Of a DNA stretch of 64,000 bases, positions 1 to 7,675 are shown piece after piece. The notes beneath the pieces were generated by a model, which ran no database searches, was not told the origin of the DNA, and was given only the letters and a program-made list of their open reading frames with translations. Both the position numbers and the translations under genes were made by a program. The stretch is from Nonomuraea pusilla (GTDB lineage: Bacteria; Actinomycetota; Actinomycetes; Streptosporangiales; Streptosporangiaceae): NCBI RefSeq assembly GCF_900109355.1, contig NZ_FOBF01000008.1:1-64000 (forward strand). Reading direction: 5' to 3'. Numbering within the stretch: position 1 is the first letter of the stretch; every line of letters begins with the position of its first letter.

Positions 1-17
1 CGGGTGCGGCGTGGCGA

Positions 18-545
18 CTACCGCAGGTACGGGTTCCGCTTGACGATCTCCAGGTTGCCCAGGCCGAGGGTGGCTCCGGCGTTGGCCATGGCCAGGCCGA
101 CCAGGACGACCGCGTAGACGATGTGCTCGTCCATGAACGGGTTGTTGGCGAGGGGCAGTTCGGCCGCCCACATCAGGGCCAGCATCAGCGGGCCGGCCAC
201 CGCGGCGATCCTGGTGCCCACGCCGAGGACGAGGGCGGCGCCGATGCCGAGCAGGCCGAGCATGAACAGCCAGTCCACCCACGCCTGGCCGGCCAGCGCG
301 CTGAAGAAGCCGCCGAGCGCGTTGTCGCCGGTGCCCTTGAGGAAGCCGGTCGTCGGGCTGCCGCCGGCGATCCACGCCTTGTTCGCGGGGGTGGCGAAGC
401 CCCAGCCGAAGGTCTTGTCGAGGAAGGCCCACAGGAAGATCCAGCCGATCGCGATCCTGGCGACCGCCCAGACGTAGTCGACGGGGTGGCGGGCCGCCGT
501 GGCGGCGTGCGTGTGGAGGACCGGGGGGTGGAGGGTGGTGGCCAT
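18..545 (-). CDS. DoxX family integral membrane protein
   Basis: A 175-residue protein with about four hydrophobic segments (around residues 24-42, 88-110, 113-130 and 138-160) and the small, glycine-rich helices of DoxX-like proteins. The start is the ATG at 545, with a good GGAGG site just upstream; the longer frame that runs on past it is a shadow of the neighbouring dehydrogenase gene. DoxX proteins are small membrane subunits linked to quinone or redox chemistry, but their actual reaction is mostly unproven. A DosR-like box lies about 96-112 bp upstream of the start, which suggests oxygen or redox control. The family call is firm; the biochemical role is not. Confidence 0.85.
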   Translation of the reverse strand: MATTLHPPVLHTHAATAARHPVDYVWAVARIAIGWIFLWAFLDKTFGWGFATPANKAWIAGGSPTTGFLKGTGDNALGGFFSALAGQAWVDWLFMLGLLGIGAALVLGVGTRIAAVAGPLMLALMWAAELPLANNPFMDEHIVYAVVLVGLAMANAGATLGLGNLEIVKRNPYLR

Positions 546-640
546 GACGGCCTCCTTTGTCAGGTGGGGGTGTCCTGGTGACACCATCAGCATCGCCGCG
601 CCGCCCCCTCCCCCGTCAGAGCCGTACGTCACCGGCGCCA

Positions 641-657
641 TGGGACCTTCGGCCCCA
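641..657 (-). promoter_or_regulatory. DosR/DevR-like box upstream of the doxX-like gene
   Basis: The sequence TGGGACCTTCGGCCCCA is a partial palindrome with GGGAC/GGCCCC arms. Its first eleven bases (TGGGACCTTCG) recur at two other places in this 1.3-kb neighbourhood, each time ahead of a redox or acyl-CoA gene. It resembles the mycobacterial DosR consensus core GGGACT-N-AGTCCC. Binding is inferred from similarity and placement only. Confidence 0.5.
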
Positions 658-685
658 CGGGCGTGGGACCGCCGGCGCACACGGG

Positions 686-717
686 AGCGGCCGGCGCCCA
701 CGGGGGCGCCGGCCGCT
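686..717 (-). terminator. GC-rich hairpin terminator after the alcohol dehydrogenase
   Basis: A perfect 14-bp stem (AGCGGCCGGCGCCC paired with GGGCGCCGGCCGCT) with a 4-nt loop lies 20 bp past the stop codon of the alcohol dehydrogenase and before the box that serves the doxX-like gene. It separates the two transcription units. No U-tract follows, as is usual in actinomycetes. Confidence 0.65.
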
Positions 718-736
718 GCCTGGAGGCACGCAGGGG

Positions 737-1747
737 TCACATGCGGAAGACGAGCCGCGCCGGGACCTCGCTGGCCAGGACCTCCTCGAACGAGCGGTTG
801 ATGTCCGCCAGCTCCCGGGTCTCGTAGATGACCTTGGTACGTCCGGCGGCGTGCAACTGGAACACCTCGGCCAGGTCGCCGCGCGTGCCCACGATGGAGC
901 CGATCACCGTCAGCCCGCCCAGGACGGTCTCGAACACGGGCAGCCGCATCACGTTGTCCTTCGGCAGCGACACCAGCACGAGCCGGCCGCCGCGCCGCAG
1001 CGACGCGTGGGCCTGCTCCAGCACGCGCGGGCTGGCCGCGAGCACCACGGCGACGTCCGCGCCGCCGAGCTCCTTGATCCGCGCGACGGGGTCGGCGTCG
1101 GCGGCGTTCACGGTGTGGTCGGCGCCGAGCTCCCTGGCGAGGGCGAGCTTCTCCTCCGTGATGTCCACGGCGATGGTCTCGGCGCCGAAGATGCGCGCGT
1201 ACTGCAGGGCGAGGTGCCCGAGGCCGCCGATGCCGAAGATCGCGGCGCGTTCGGTGGGACGCAGGCCCGACACCTTGACCGCCTTGTACGTGGTCACGCC
1301 CGCGCAGGTGAGCGGCGCGGCCTCGGCGGGATCGACGCCGTCGGGCACGGGCACCACGTAGTCGGCACTGGCGACGGCGTACTCGGCGTGGGCGCCGTTG
1401 ACGGCGTACCCGCTGTTCTGCTGCGACTCGCACAGCGTCTCGCGCCCGCCGACGCAGTAGGCGCAGGTGCCGCAGGCGCGGCCGAGCCACGGAATGGCGA
1501 CGCGCTCGCCCACGACGCGTCCGGTCACGGCGGAGCCGACCCGCTCCACGACGCCGACGCCCTCGTGCCCGGGGATGAAGGGCAGGCCGGGCTTGACCGG
1601 CCAGTCGCCGTGCGCGGCGTGGATGTCGGTGTGGCACAGGCCGCTCGCCTCGATCCTGACGAGGACCTGGTGCGGCTCGGGCTCGGGTACGGGGATCTCC
1701 TGGATCTCCAGGGGCTTGTCGAAGTCGGTCACGACGGCTGCGCGCAT
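737..1747 (-). CDS. Zinc-dependent alcohol dehydrogenase (AdhP-like, MDR family)
   Basis: A 336-residue medium-chain dehydrogenase that would oxidise primary alcohols to aldehydes with NAD+, or run in reverse during fermentation. Visible features are the catalytic-zinc region GLCHTDIHAAHG and the GHEGVG signature, the structural-zinc cysteines in ACGTCAYC, and the Rossmann motif GIGGLGHLA near residue 172. Length is normal for AdhP. It is transcribed away from the acyl-CoA synthetase gene, and the 287-bp gap between them contains two DosR-like boxes, one about 65-80 bp upstream of this start. Together with the doxX-like gene this suggests expression under low oxygen. Substrate preference cannot be read from sequence. 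Confidence 0.92.
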   Translation of the reverse strand: MRAAVVTDFDKPLEIQEIPVPEPEPHQVLVRIEASGLCHTDIHAAHGDWPVKPGLPFIPGHEGVGVVERVGSAVTGRVVGERVAIPWLGRACGTCAYCVGGRETLCESQQNSGYAVNGAHAEYAVASADYVVPVPDGVDPAEAAPLTCAGVTTYKAVKVSGLRPTERAAIFGIGGLGHLALQYARIFGAETIAVDITEEKLALARELGADHTVNAADADPVARIKELGGADVAVVLAASPRVLEQAHASLRRGGRLVLVSLPKDNVMRLPVFETVLGGLTVIGSIVGTRGDLAEVFQLHAAGRTKVIYETRELADINRSFEEVLASEVPARLVFRM

Positions 1748-1811
1748 CTCATCTGCTCCGCTCTCCTCCGGTTACGTCTCCGACGCTCCTCGGCCGTCCG
1801 GGCCGGGGACA

Positions 1812-1826
1812 GGGGCGAAGGTCCCA
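1812..1826 (-). promoter_or_regulatory. DosR/DevR-like box upstream of the alcohol dehydrogenase
   Basis: GGGGCGAAGGTCCCA, which on the minus strand reads TGGGACCTTCGCCCC, matches the box at 641-657 in 14 of its 15 positions. It sits 65-79 bp upstream of the dehydrogenase start and faces that gene, a normal position for activator binding. Confidence 0.5.
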
Positions 1827-1885
1827 GGTCGGACAGCCCTCCGTCCCTGCCGCCCGCCCCCGAGGGGCTGGACGTCCCGGGCGGG

Positions 1886-1901
1886 TGGGACCTTCGGCAC
1901 C
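1886..1901 (+). promoter_or_regulatory. DosR/DevR-like box upstream of the acyl-CoA synthetase
   Basis: TGGGACCTTCGGCACC repeats the core of the other two boxes, this time facing the acyl-CoA synthetase gene and about 135 bp upstream of its ATG. Three near-identical boxes around three divergent or neighbouring genes argue against chance. Confidence 0.5.
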
Positions 1902-2034
1902 GATCACCGGGGTCCTCGGGCTCTGCCCCGGCTCCGGCGCGCCGGGCAGCCTGGACTCCGAGGACGGCTGCGCCGCGAACGGGCCGTTCCCCCGACGTCA
2001 GACCGCTCGTTCGCACACACGAGGGAGATCGACC

Positions 2035-4164
2035 ATGTTCGCCAGCAAGGACGGCGCCACCCGGGACCAGCGGACCGAACCGGCCCCCGAGGGACGCGGC
2101 GAGGGGGGCGAGGAGCGCGCCGCGCTGGCCCGCCTGCTGGCTCCGCGTTCGGTCGCCGTCATCGGCGCGGGCCGCGATCCGCGCGGTGCCGGGCACCGCG
2201 TCCTGCGCAACCTGATCGACGGCGGCTTCGCCGGCCCCGTCTACCCGGTGAACCCGAACGCCGACCAGGTGGCCGGCCTGACCTGTCACCCGTCGGTCAC
2301 GGCGGTGCCGGGGCCGGTGGACCTGGCCGTCATCGCCGTCCCCGCCCGGTACGTGCTGGACGTCGTCAGGGAGTGCGCGGACGCGGGCGTCGCCGGGCTG
2401 GTGGTGCTCACCGCCGGCTTCGCCGAGACCGGCCAGGGCAGCGCGCAGCGCGACCTGCTGAAGATCTGCCGCGCCTCCGGGATGCGCCTGGTCGGCCCCA
2501 ACTGCCTCGGCGTGATCAACACGGCGGCGCGGCTGAACGCCACGTTCCTGCAGGGCGACCCCACGCCGGGCCGGGTGGCCGTCATGTCGCAGTCGGGCGC
2601 GGTCGGCGCGGCGCTGCTGCAGCGGCTGCCCGTCTCGTCGTTCGTCTCCGTCGGCAACAAGGCCGACGTCAGCGGCAACGACCTGCTGGAGTACTGGGCG
2701 GACGACGACGGCACCGACGTCATCGCGCTCTACCTGGAGTCGTTCGGCAACCCGCGCAAGTTCACGAGGATCGCCAGGCGGATCACCGCGACCAAGCCGA
2801 TCCTCATGGTCAAGAGCGGCCGTTCAGGCTCGGGTGACCGGGCGGTGCGCTCGCACACCGCCGCCGCGGCCACCCCGGACGTCGCCGTGGACGCGATGGT
2901 GGCGGCCTGCGGCGTGATCCGCCTGGACAGCGTCCAGGAGCTGCAGGACGCCGCCAAGCTGCTGTCCACCCAGCCGCTGCCGGGCGGCAGGCGGGTGGCG
3001 ATCGTCGGCAACTCGGGCGGGCCCGAGGCGATGGCGGCCGACGCGTGCGAGCGCCGCGGCCTCGTCGTCCCCGAGCTGCCCCGCGACCTGCTGGAGGGCC
3101 GCGTCTCCTCGTCGGCGGCGCTGGCCAACCCCGTGGACCTCACGGCGGACGCCGACGCCGACGAGATCCGCCTGGCGGTCGAGACGGTCGCCGCCGCGGA
3201 CGAGGTGGACGCCGTCCTCGTCGTGTACACGCCGCCGTTCGGCTCGGGGCTGGAGCGGACCCGGCAGGCCATCGCGGCCGCCGCCCGCACCACCGGCAAG
3301 ACGGTGCTGGCCTGCGTCGCCGGCCACGACGGGCTGATCGACGGCCGCGTCCCCGCCTACGCGTACCCGGAGCAGGCGATCGCGGCGCTGGCCCGCGCCG
3401 CCGAGTACGCCGAGTGGCGGGCCCGCCCCGCCGAGCTGCCGGAACCCGTGCCCGGCGTCGACGCCGAGGCCGCCCGCCGCGTGGTGCGGGCCGAGCTGGC
3501 CGTCAGGTCGGCGGGCGGCTGGCTGTCGCCCGAGGCCACGGCCGACCTGTTGCGCTGCTACGGGCTGAACCTGGTGCCGTCGGTCGCGGTCGGCTCGGCC
3601 GACGAGGCCGCCCGCGCCGCCGCCCTGGTGGGGCTGCCGGTCGTGCTCAAGGTCACCGGCCCGGTGCACAAGAGCGACGTCGGCGGCGTACGGCTCGGGC
3701 TGGCCTCCGAGGACGAGGTGCGCCTGGCGTACGACGACATGGAGGAGACCATCGGCGAGGAGATGACGGGGGCCGTGGTGCAGCCCATGCTGCCGGGCGG
3801 CGTCGAGATCATCGTCGGCGGGCTCAACTACCCGGCGTTCGGGCCGCTGGTCATGGCCGGGATGGGCGGCGTCATGGCCGACCTGCTGGCCGACCGCGCG
3901 TTCCGGGTGCCGCCGGTGTCGAGGGCCGCGGCGTCGGAGATGATCGCGTCGCTGCGGTGCGCGCCGCTGCTGCACGGCTACCGCGGGGCCGCTCCGGCCG
4001 CGGTGGACGACCTGCTCGACCAGATCGTCCGGGTGGGCAGGCTGCTGGAGGACCTGCCCGAGGTGGCCGAGCTCGACCTCAACCCGGTGATCGTCACGCC
4101 GGACGCGGCGACCGTGGTGGACTTCCGCGTCCGCGTCGCCCCGGTGGACCAGCCTCCGGCGTGA
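2035..4164 (+). CDS. Acyl-CoA/acetate-CoA ligase (ADP-forming), fused alpha-beta type
   Basis: A 709-residue fused NDP-forming acyl-CoA synthetase that would interconvert acetyl- or acyl-CoA and ADP with acetate (or another acid) and ATP. The order is CoA-binding domain (about residues 20-150, with GAGRDPRGAGHRVL), a succinyl-CoA-ligase-like domain carrying the phospho-histidine loop (SHTAAAATPD), and a C-terminal ATP-grasp domain (about 500-705, with VLKVTGPVHKSDVGGV). The ATG at 2035 is chosen because GAGGGAGA lies 5-10 bp upstream. The family allows ATP synthesis from acyl-CoA without oxygen, which fits the DosR-like box upstream. No GNAT domain is attached, unlike protein acetyltransferases of the Pat type. 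Confidence 0.9.
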   Translation: MFASKDGATRDQRTEPAPEGRGEGGEERAALARLLAPRSVAVIGAGRDPRGAGHRVLRNLIDGGFAGPVYPVNPNADQVAGLTCHPSVTAVPGPVDLAVIAVPARYVLDVVRECADAGVAGLVVLTAGFAETGQGSAQRDLLKICRASGMRLVGPNCLGVINTAARLNATFLQGDPTPGRVAVMSQSGAVGAALLQRLPVSSFVSVGNKADVSGNDLLEYWADDDGTDVIALYLESFGNPRKFTRIARRITATKPILMVKSGRSGSGDRAVRSHTAAAATPDVAVDAMVAACGVIRLDSVQELQDAAKLLSTQPLPGGRRVAIVGNSGGPEAMAADACERRGLVVPELPRDLLEGRVSSSAALANPVDLTADADADEIRLAVETVAAADEVDAVLVVYTPPFGSGLERTRQAIAAAARTTGKTVLACVAGHDGLIDGRVPAYAYPEQAIAALARAAEYAEWRARPAELPEPVPGVDAEAARRVVRAELAVRSAGGWLSPEATADLLRCYGLNLVPSVAVGSADEAARAAALVGLPVVLKVTGPVHKSDVGGVRLGLASEDEVRLAYDDMEETIGEEMTGAVVQPMLPGGVEIIVGGLNYPAFGPLVMAGMGGVMADLLADRAFRVPPVSRAAASEMIASLRCAPLLHGYRGAAPAAVDDLLDQIVRVGRLLEDLPEVAELDLNPVIVTPDAATVVDFRVRVAPVDQPPA

Positions 4165-4175
4165 CGCCAAGGACC

Positions 4176-4212
4176 GGCGCCGGCCGTCCCCCCGCGCGGG
4201 GCGGCCGGCGCC
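4176..4212. terminator. Bidirectional hairpin between convergent genes
   Basis: GGCGCCGGCCG pairs with CGGCCGGCGCC, extended by CCCC/GGGG after a one-base bulge. The hairpin lies in the 57-bp gap between the ends of the acyl-CoA synthetase and the convergent YchJ-like gene and could stop transcription from both sides. Confidence 0.6.
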
Positions 4213-4221
4213 GCCGTGCCG

Positions 4222-4611
4222 TCAGAGCGTTCCCGCGTACACCCAGTGCCCGTCGAGGCGGACGAACCTGCTGTGCTCCTCCATCTGCCCGGGACGCCCG
4301 CGCTCCAGGTAGTGGGCGCGGAACCGGACCGTGCCCTCGGCGTGGACGACGCTGCCGCCCCCGGTCTCCAGGATCTCCAGCCGCACCCAGCGCAGCCTGC
4401 GGTCGAGCCCGAGCCGGGCGGGCCGGTCGGCCGGGTGCCAGGTGCGCAGCAGGTACGCCTCGTCGCCGACGCTGAAGGCGCTGAAGCGCGACCGCATGAG
4501 CAGCTCGGCCGTGGGGGCCGCCGCGTCGCCCCGGTGGAAGCGGCCGCAGCAGTCGTCGTACGGCGCGGGCAGGCCGCAGGGGCAGGAGGAGGGTCGAGGC
4601 ATGCCCTTCAT
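4222..4611 (-). CDS. YchJ-like protein with SEC-C zinc motif
   Basis: A 129-residue protein of the YchJ family. The N-terminus has the metal-binding pattern CPCGLPAPYDDCCGRFH, and the rest is the conserved YchJ fold, with LLMRSRFSAF, a TWHP segment and the VHAEGTVRF strand. Length is normal for the family. The biochemical function of the family is unknown; SEC-C zinc motifs often mediate protein contacts. A second ATG at 4602, three codons in, is an equally possible start. It is convergent with the acyl-CoA synthetase and runs in the same direction as the sirtuin gene upstream. Confidence 0.88.
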   Translation of the reverse strand: MKGMPRPSSCPCGLPAPYDDCCGRFHRGDAAAPTAELLMRSRFSAFSVGDEAYLLRTWHPADRPARLGLDRRLRWVRLEILETGGGSVVHAEGTVRFRAHYLERGRPGQMEEHSRFVRLDGHWVYAGTL

Positions 4612-4677
4612 TGTGCCCCACCCCGCCTCGACCGTGCCGCCGCCCGAGGGGCGGGCTCGCCCGGCTCCGTCACAGGG

Positions 4678-5532
4678 TCATGGCGCCCCGACGCGGCGGG
4701 CCAGCTCGCCGAGCGCCGTGCCGAGCGGCGCGTCGAGGAGCAGCGCGGCGTGCTCGTCGCCCCGGGTCGGCCCCTGGTTGACGATGGCGACGGGGCGCCC
4801 CAGCTCGGCCGCCCGCACGACGAACCGCAGCCCCGACCGCACCGCCAGCGACGAGCCCAGCACCAGCAGCGCCCGCGCCCCGCCGACCAGGGCGAAGCAC
4901 TCGTCCACGCGCGGCTTGGGCACGTTCTCGCCGAAGAACACGACGTCCGGCTTGAGCACGCCTCCGCACGAGCGGCAGCCGACCACCTGGAACCCCGCCA
5001 CCTGCTCGTCGGTGAGCGCGGCGTCACCGTCGGGGTTGACCAGGCCGGTGGCGTCCCAGCCGGGGTTGGCCGCGCGCAGCCGCCGGTCGAGCTCGGAGCG
5101 CGGCGTGCGCTCCCGGCAGGACAGGCAGGCCACCCGGTCGAGGGCGCCGTGCAGTTCGACCACGCGGCGCGCGCCCGCCGCCTGGTGCAGGCCGTCGACG
5201 TTCTGCGTGATGACGCCCGCGAGCAGGCCGGCCCGCTCCAGCGCGGCCACCGCGCGGTGACCGGCGTTGGGCCGCGCGCCGCTGATCTGCCGCCACCCGG
5301 CGTGGCTGCGCGCCCAGTACCGCCGCCGCGCGTCGGCGCTGGCGACGAAGCTCTGGTACGTCATCGGCTGGGCCTTCCTGGCACGGCCGGTGGGCCCGCG
5401 GTAGTCGGGGATGCCCGACTCGGTGGACAGCCCCGCCCCGCTGAGCACCGCCACACCGCCCCCGGCCACCAGCTCCGCCAGCGGCTCGATCCCGGTGGAG
5501 TCGAGGGGCGTGCTCTGTGCGGTTCGCGTCAC
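4678..5532 (-). CDS. NAD-dependent protein deacylase (Sir2 family)
   Basis: A 284-residue sirtuin that would remove acyl groups from lysines using NAD+. The NAD-binding motif GAGLSTESGIPDYRG is near residue 36, followed by the catalytic segment TQNVDGLHQAAG and ELHG, and the structural zinc cysteines CLSC and CRSC. All hallmark residues are present. A plausible role is control of acyl-CoA synthetases by deacetylation, and an acyl-CoA synthetase gene is close by, but it is of a different class from the classic Acs target, so this link is weak. The GTG start at 5532 has poor ribosome-site spacing, so the N-terminus is uncertain by a few residues. Confidence 0.9.
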   Translation of the reverse strand: MTRTAQSTPLDSTGIEPLAELVAGGGVAVLSGAGLSTESGIPDYRGPTGRARKAQPMTYQSFVASADARRRYWARSHAGWRQISGARPNAGHRAVAALERAGLLAGVITQNVDGLHQAAGARRVVELHGALDRVACLSCRERTPRSELDRRLRAANPGWDATGLVNPDGDAALTDEQVAGFQVVGCRSCGGVLKPDVVFFGENVPKPRVDECFALVGGARALLVLGSSLAVRSGLRFVVRAAELGRPVAIVNQGPTRGDEHAALLLDAPLGTALGELARRVGAP

Positions 5533-5669
5533 CTCTCCATGGTGCCCGACCGCCGCCGCGCTCCGTGCCCGGGGCGGACGCGGCCGTCACCCGGCTCCAA
5601 GCCGATCACAAGTGCCGGCCGGTATCCCTGGTGACCGTGCCTGTGTCCCATGAGCAAGGGAGTCCCCCG

Positions 5670-6083
5670 ATGCGTGTCGCGATCCGCGTGCTGACCGGCG
5701 TGAGCGCCGCCGCCGTCGCCCTGGCCGCCCTCGCGCCGCCCGCCGCCGCCGCGCCCTCCTGGAAGTGGGGCAGGATCGTCTCCGCCGACGGGATGGGGGC
5801 CGCGTGGGGCAAGGTCACGGCGCGCGGGGCGGGCCTGGTGGTGTCGGGCTACGTGGACGACACCCGCGGCAGGGGCTGCACCTGGCTGCTCATCCGGTAC
5901 CAGGACTCCGGCAACGGCCGCTGGCGTACGCACGGGGTGTACAACTGCGTGCCGGGCGCGGGCTCGTTCAGCAAGCGCGTCGGCGACCCGCTGCAGATCA
6001 AGGCGCAGGTGTGCCGAGGCACGGCCCGCAGGCCGGTGGACGAGTGCTCCCGCTGGAAGACCGTGTTCACCCAGGGCGGCTGA
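5670..6083 (+). CDS. Small secreted protein of unknown function
   Basis: A 137-residue protein with a clear signal peptide (positively charged start MRVAIR, hydrophobic stretch to about residue 26, AAAAPS cleavage region). The mature part of about 110 residues is rich in Gly, Arg and Trp and has four cysteines (CTW, YNCVPG, QVCRG, ECSRW) that could form two disulfides. The ATG at 5670 is preferred because it starts the signal peptide and follows a purine-rich AAGGGAG. I do not recognise the family. It ends in a strong hairpin and is probably a single-gene unit. Confidence 0.75.
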   Translation: MRVAIRVLTGVSAAAVALAALAPPAAAAPSWKWGRIVSADGMGAAWGKVTARGAGLVVSGYVDDTRGRGCTWLLIRYQDSGNGRWRTHGVYNCVPGAGSFSKRVGDPLQIKAQVCRGTARRPVDECSRWKTVFTQGG

Positions 6084-6086
6084 CGC

Positions 6087-6125
6087 GGAACGGCCCCGCC
6101 CGGACGTGCCGGACGGGGCCGTTCC
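6087..6125 (+). terminator. Perfect 12-bp hairpin terminator
   Basis: GGAACGGCCCCG pairs exactly with CGGGGCCGTTCC across a 15-nt loop, starting 3 bp after the stop codon of the secreted protein gene. It could also end the minus-strand peptide gene that converges on it at 6142. Confidence 0.75.
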
Positions 6126-6141
6126 CGCGTACGCGACGGGT

Positions 6142-6228
6142 CTATTCGACCCACTGGGTCTCCCAGCGTGGAGGCTTCGCGGTCGAGAGCGGATCGGAGC
6201 AACTGCAGTTACCGCAACCTGGCCTCAT
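6142..6228 (-). CDS. 28-residue Cys-rich peptide with a strong ribosome site
   Basis: A short reading frame starts with ATG at 6228 and ends with TAG at 6142-6144. An ideal ribosome site, GAGGAGGG, ends 3 bases before the ATG. The peptide begins MRPGCGNCSCSDPLS and ends PRWETQWVE, so it has three cysteines in a CxxCxC cluster, two tryptophans and an acidic tail, with no signal peptide. It is flanked by a terminator hairpin on its 3' side, so it could be an independent unit. It may be a metal-binding peptide, a leader peptide or a modified-peptide precursor, but no modifying enzyme is adjacent. The coding claim rests on the ribosome site and composition. Confidence 0.5.
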   Translation of the reverse strand: MRPGCGNCSCSDPLSTAKPPRWETQWVE

Positions 6229-6466
6229 GGACCCTCCTCACATCGGGGAACGGGGTTCGTACCCGCCGCCCGGCGCTCCTACTCTGACCGCCGTGCCAGA
6301 CTTCCGGTCCCCCTGGCGGGGCAGGCGGGCGAAGGGCGCCGGTGAGTTGGCCGTTCCATGACCTGCCACGCACGCGAATCACCGAGGGCGGGCGGCGGCC
6401 ACGGGCGATAGTGGGGCCCTGCCCGCGTCTCGCCCGTGTCGTTCACCATCACCCTGAGGGACCGTC

Positions 6467-7576
6467 ATGCGCCCGTCGATCCGGCACCTGCGCCACCCGC
6501 TCCTGGCCTTGGCCCTGCTCCTCGCCGTCCACCACCCGGCGGTCGCGGCGGCCGCCGGCCGGCCGCCACGCCCCTCCCCCGCCCGCCCCTGGGTGACGCT
6601 CTGTCTCAAGCTCAAGCAGACGCCCGAGCACCGCCGCCTCCGCTGCGACGCCCCATCCACGCCCCTGCGCCCCCAGGGCGCCCTGCGCCGGGAGCACCTC
6701 ACCATCGACGAGCTGCCCATCCCGACCGGCCCCGCCACCCCGGTGGGGATCACGACGGGCCCGGACGGCGCGCTCTGGTTCGCGGAGAACCACGCCGGCC
6801 AGATCGGCCGCGTGACCACGTCCGGCGTGTTCACCGAGTACAGCCTGCCGGCCGCCGGCTCCGAGCCCGCGCACCTCACGACGGGCCCGGACGGCGCGGT
6901 CTGGTTCACCGAGGCCAACGGCAACAGGATCGGCCGCATCACCACCGGCGGCGTCGTCACCGAGTACCCGCTGCCGACCGCGGGCGCCTACCCGTGGGGC
7001 ATCACGGCCGGCCCCGACGGCGCCCTGTGGTTCGTCGAGCAGCTCGGCAACCAGGTCGGCCGCATCGACACCGCGGGGAACATCACGGAGTACCCGCTGC
7101 CCACCGCGGGGGCGTACCCGATGCGCATCACGACCGGCCCCGACGGGAACCTGTGGTTCACCCAGCCGCTCTCCGGCAGCATCGGCCGCATCACCCCGGA
7201 CGGGGTCATCACCGGGTTCCCTGTGCCGTCGTCGGGCGCGATGCCGGTGGACATCGTCACCGGCCCCGACGACGCCCTCTGGTACACCGACGCCAACGGC
7301 AAGATCGGCAAGCTGACCGTCGGCGGCGGCTTCACGGAGTACGCCCTGCCCGACGCCGACACCTTCCCCTGGGGCATCACCTCCGGCGCGGACGGCAGGA
7401 TCTGGTTCGTGGAGCAGGCCGCCGGCATCGTCACCAGCTCCACCACCGAGGGAGTGATCGACCGCGAGCCGCTGCCCACGAACGTCGCGGGCCCGTTCGA
7501 CATCACCGGCGGCCCAGACGGCAACGTGTGGCTCACCGAGGACTACGTCGACCAGATCGCCGTCGTCGTCCTGTGA
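6467..7576 (+). CDS. Secreted Vgb-like beta-propeller protein (streptogramin lyase fold)
   Basis: A 369-residue protein with a signal peptide (about residues 1-29, hydrophobic core LLALALLLAVHHP) and then about seven repeats of roughly 42 residues. Each repeat follows the pattern ITTGPDGALWF, then GxIGRIT, then a TEYPLP strand. This is the blade repeat of virginiamycin B lyase and related propellers. True Vgb is cytoplasmic and about 300 residues long; this one is exported, so antibiotic resistance should not be assumed. It is more likely an extracellular binding or lyase-like protein of unknown ligand. It follows the peptide gene divergently and has its own upstream region. Confidence 0.85.
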   Translation: MRPSIRHLRHPLLALALLLAVHHPAVAAAAGRPPRPSPARPWVTLCLKLKQTPEHRRLRCDAPSTPLRPQGALRREHLTIDELPIPTGPATPVGITTGPDGALWFAENHAGQIGRVTTSGVFTEYSLPAAGSEPAHLTTGPDGAVWFTEANGNRIGRITTGGVVTEYPLPTAGAYPWGITAGPDGALWFVEQLGNQVGRIDTAGNITEYPLPTAGAYPMRITTGPDGNLWFTQPLSGSIGRITPDGVITGFPVPSSGAMPVDIVTGPDDALWYTDANGKIGKLTVGGGFTEYALPDADTFPWGITSGADGRIWFVEQAAGIVTSSTTEGVIDREPLPTNVAGPFDITGGPDGNVWLTEDYVDQIAVVVL

Positions 7577-7675
7577 CGCGCAGCCGCCGTCCGGCTGCCG
7601 TCCCTTCGAGGGAAGGGGACGGGAATGACGCCCCCGGGTCCGCTTCGTCCTTCCGGGAAGCGGGTGCGCGGCGGG

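Noticed and set aside
6467..7576. Virginiamycin B lyase antibiotic resistance gene.
   Set aside because: The propeller repeats match the fold, but the protein is exported and longer than Vgb, and such repeats are common in unrelated proteins. A resistance label is not supported.
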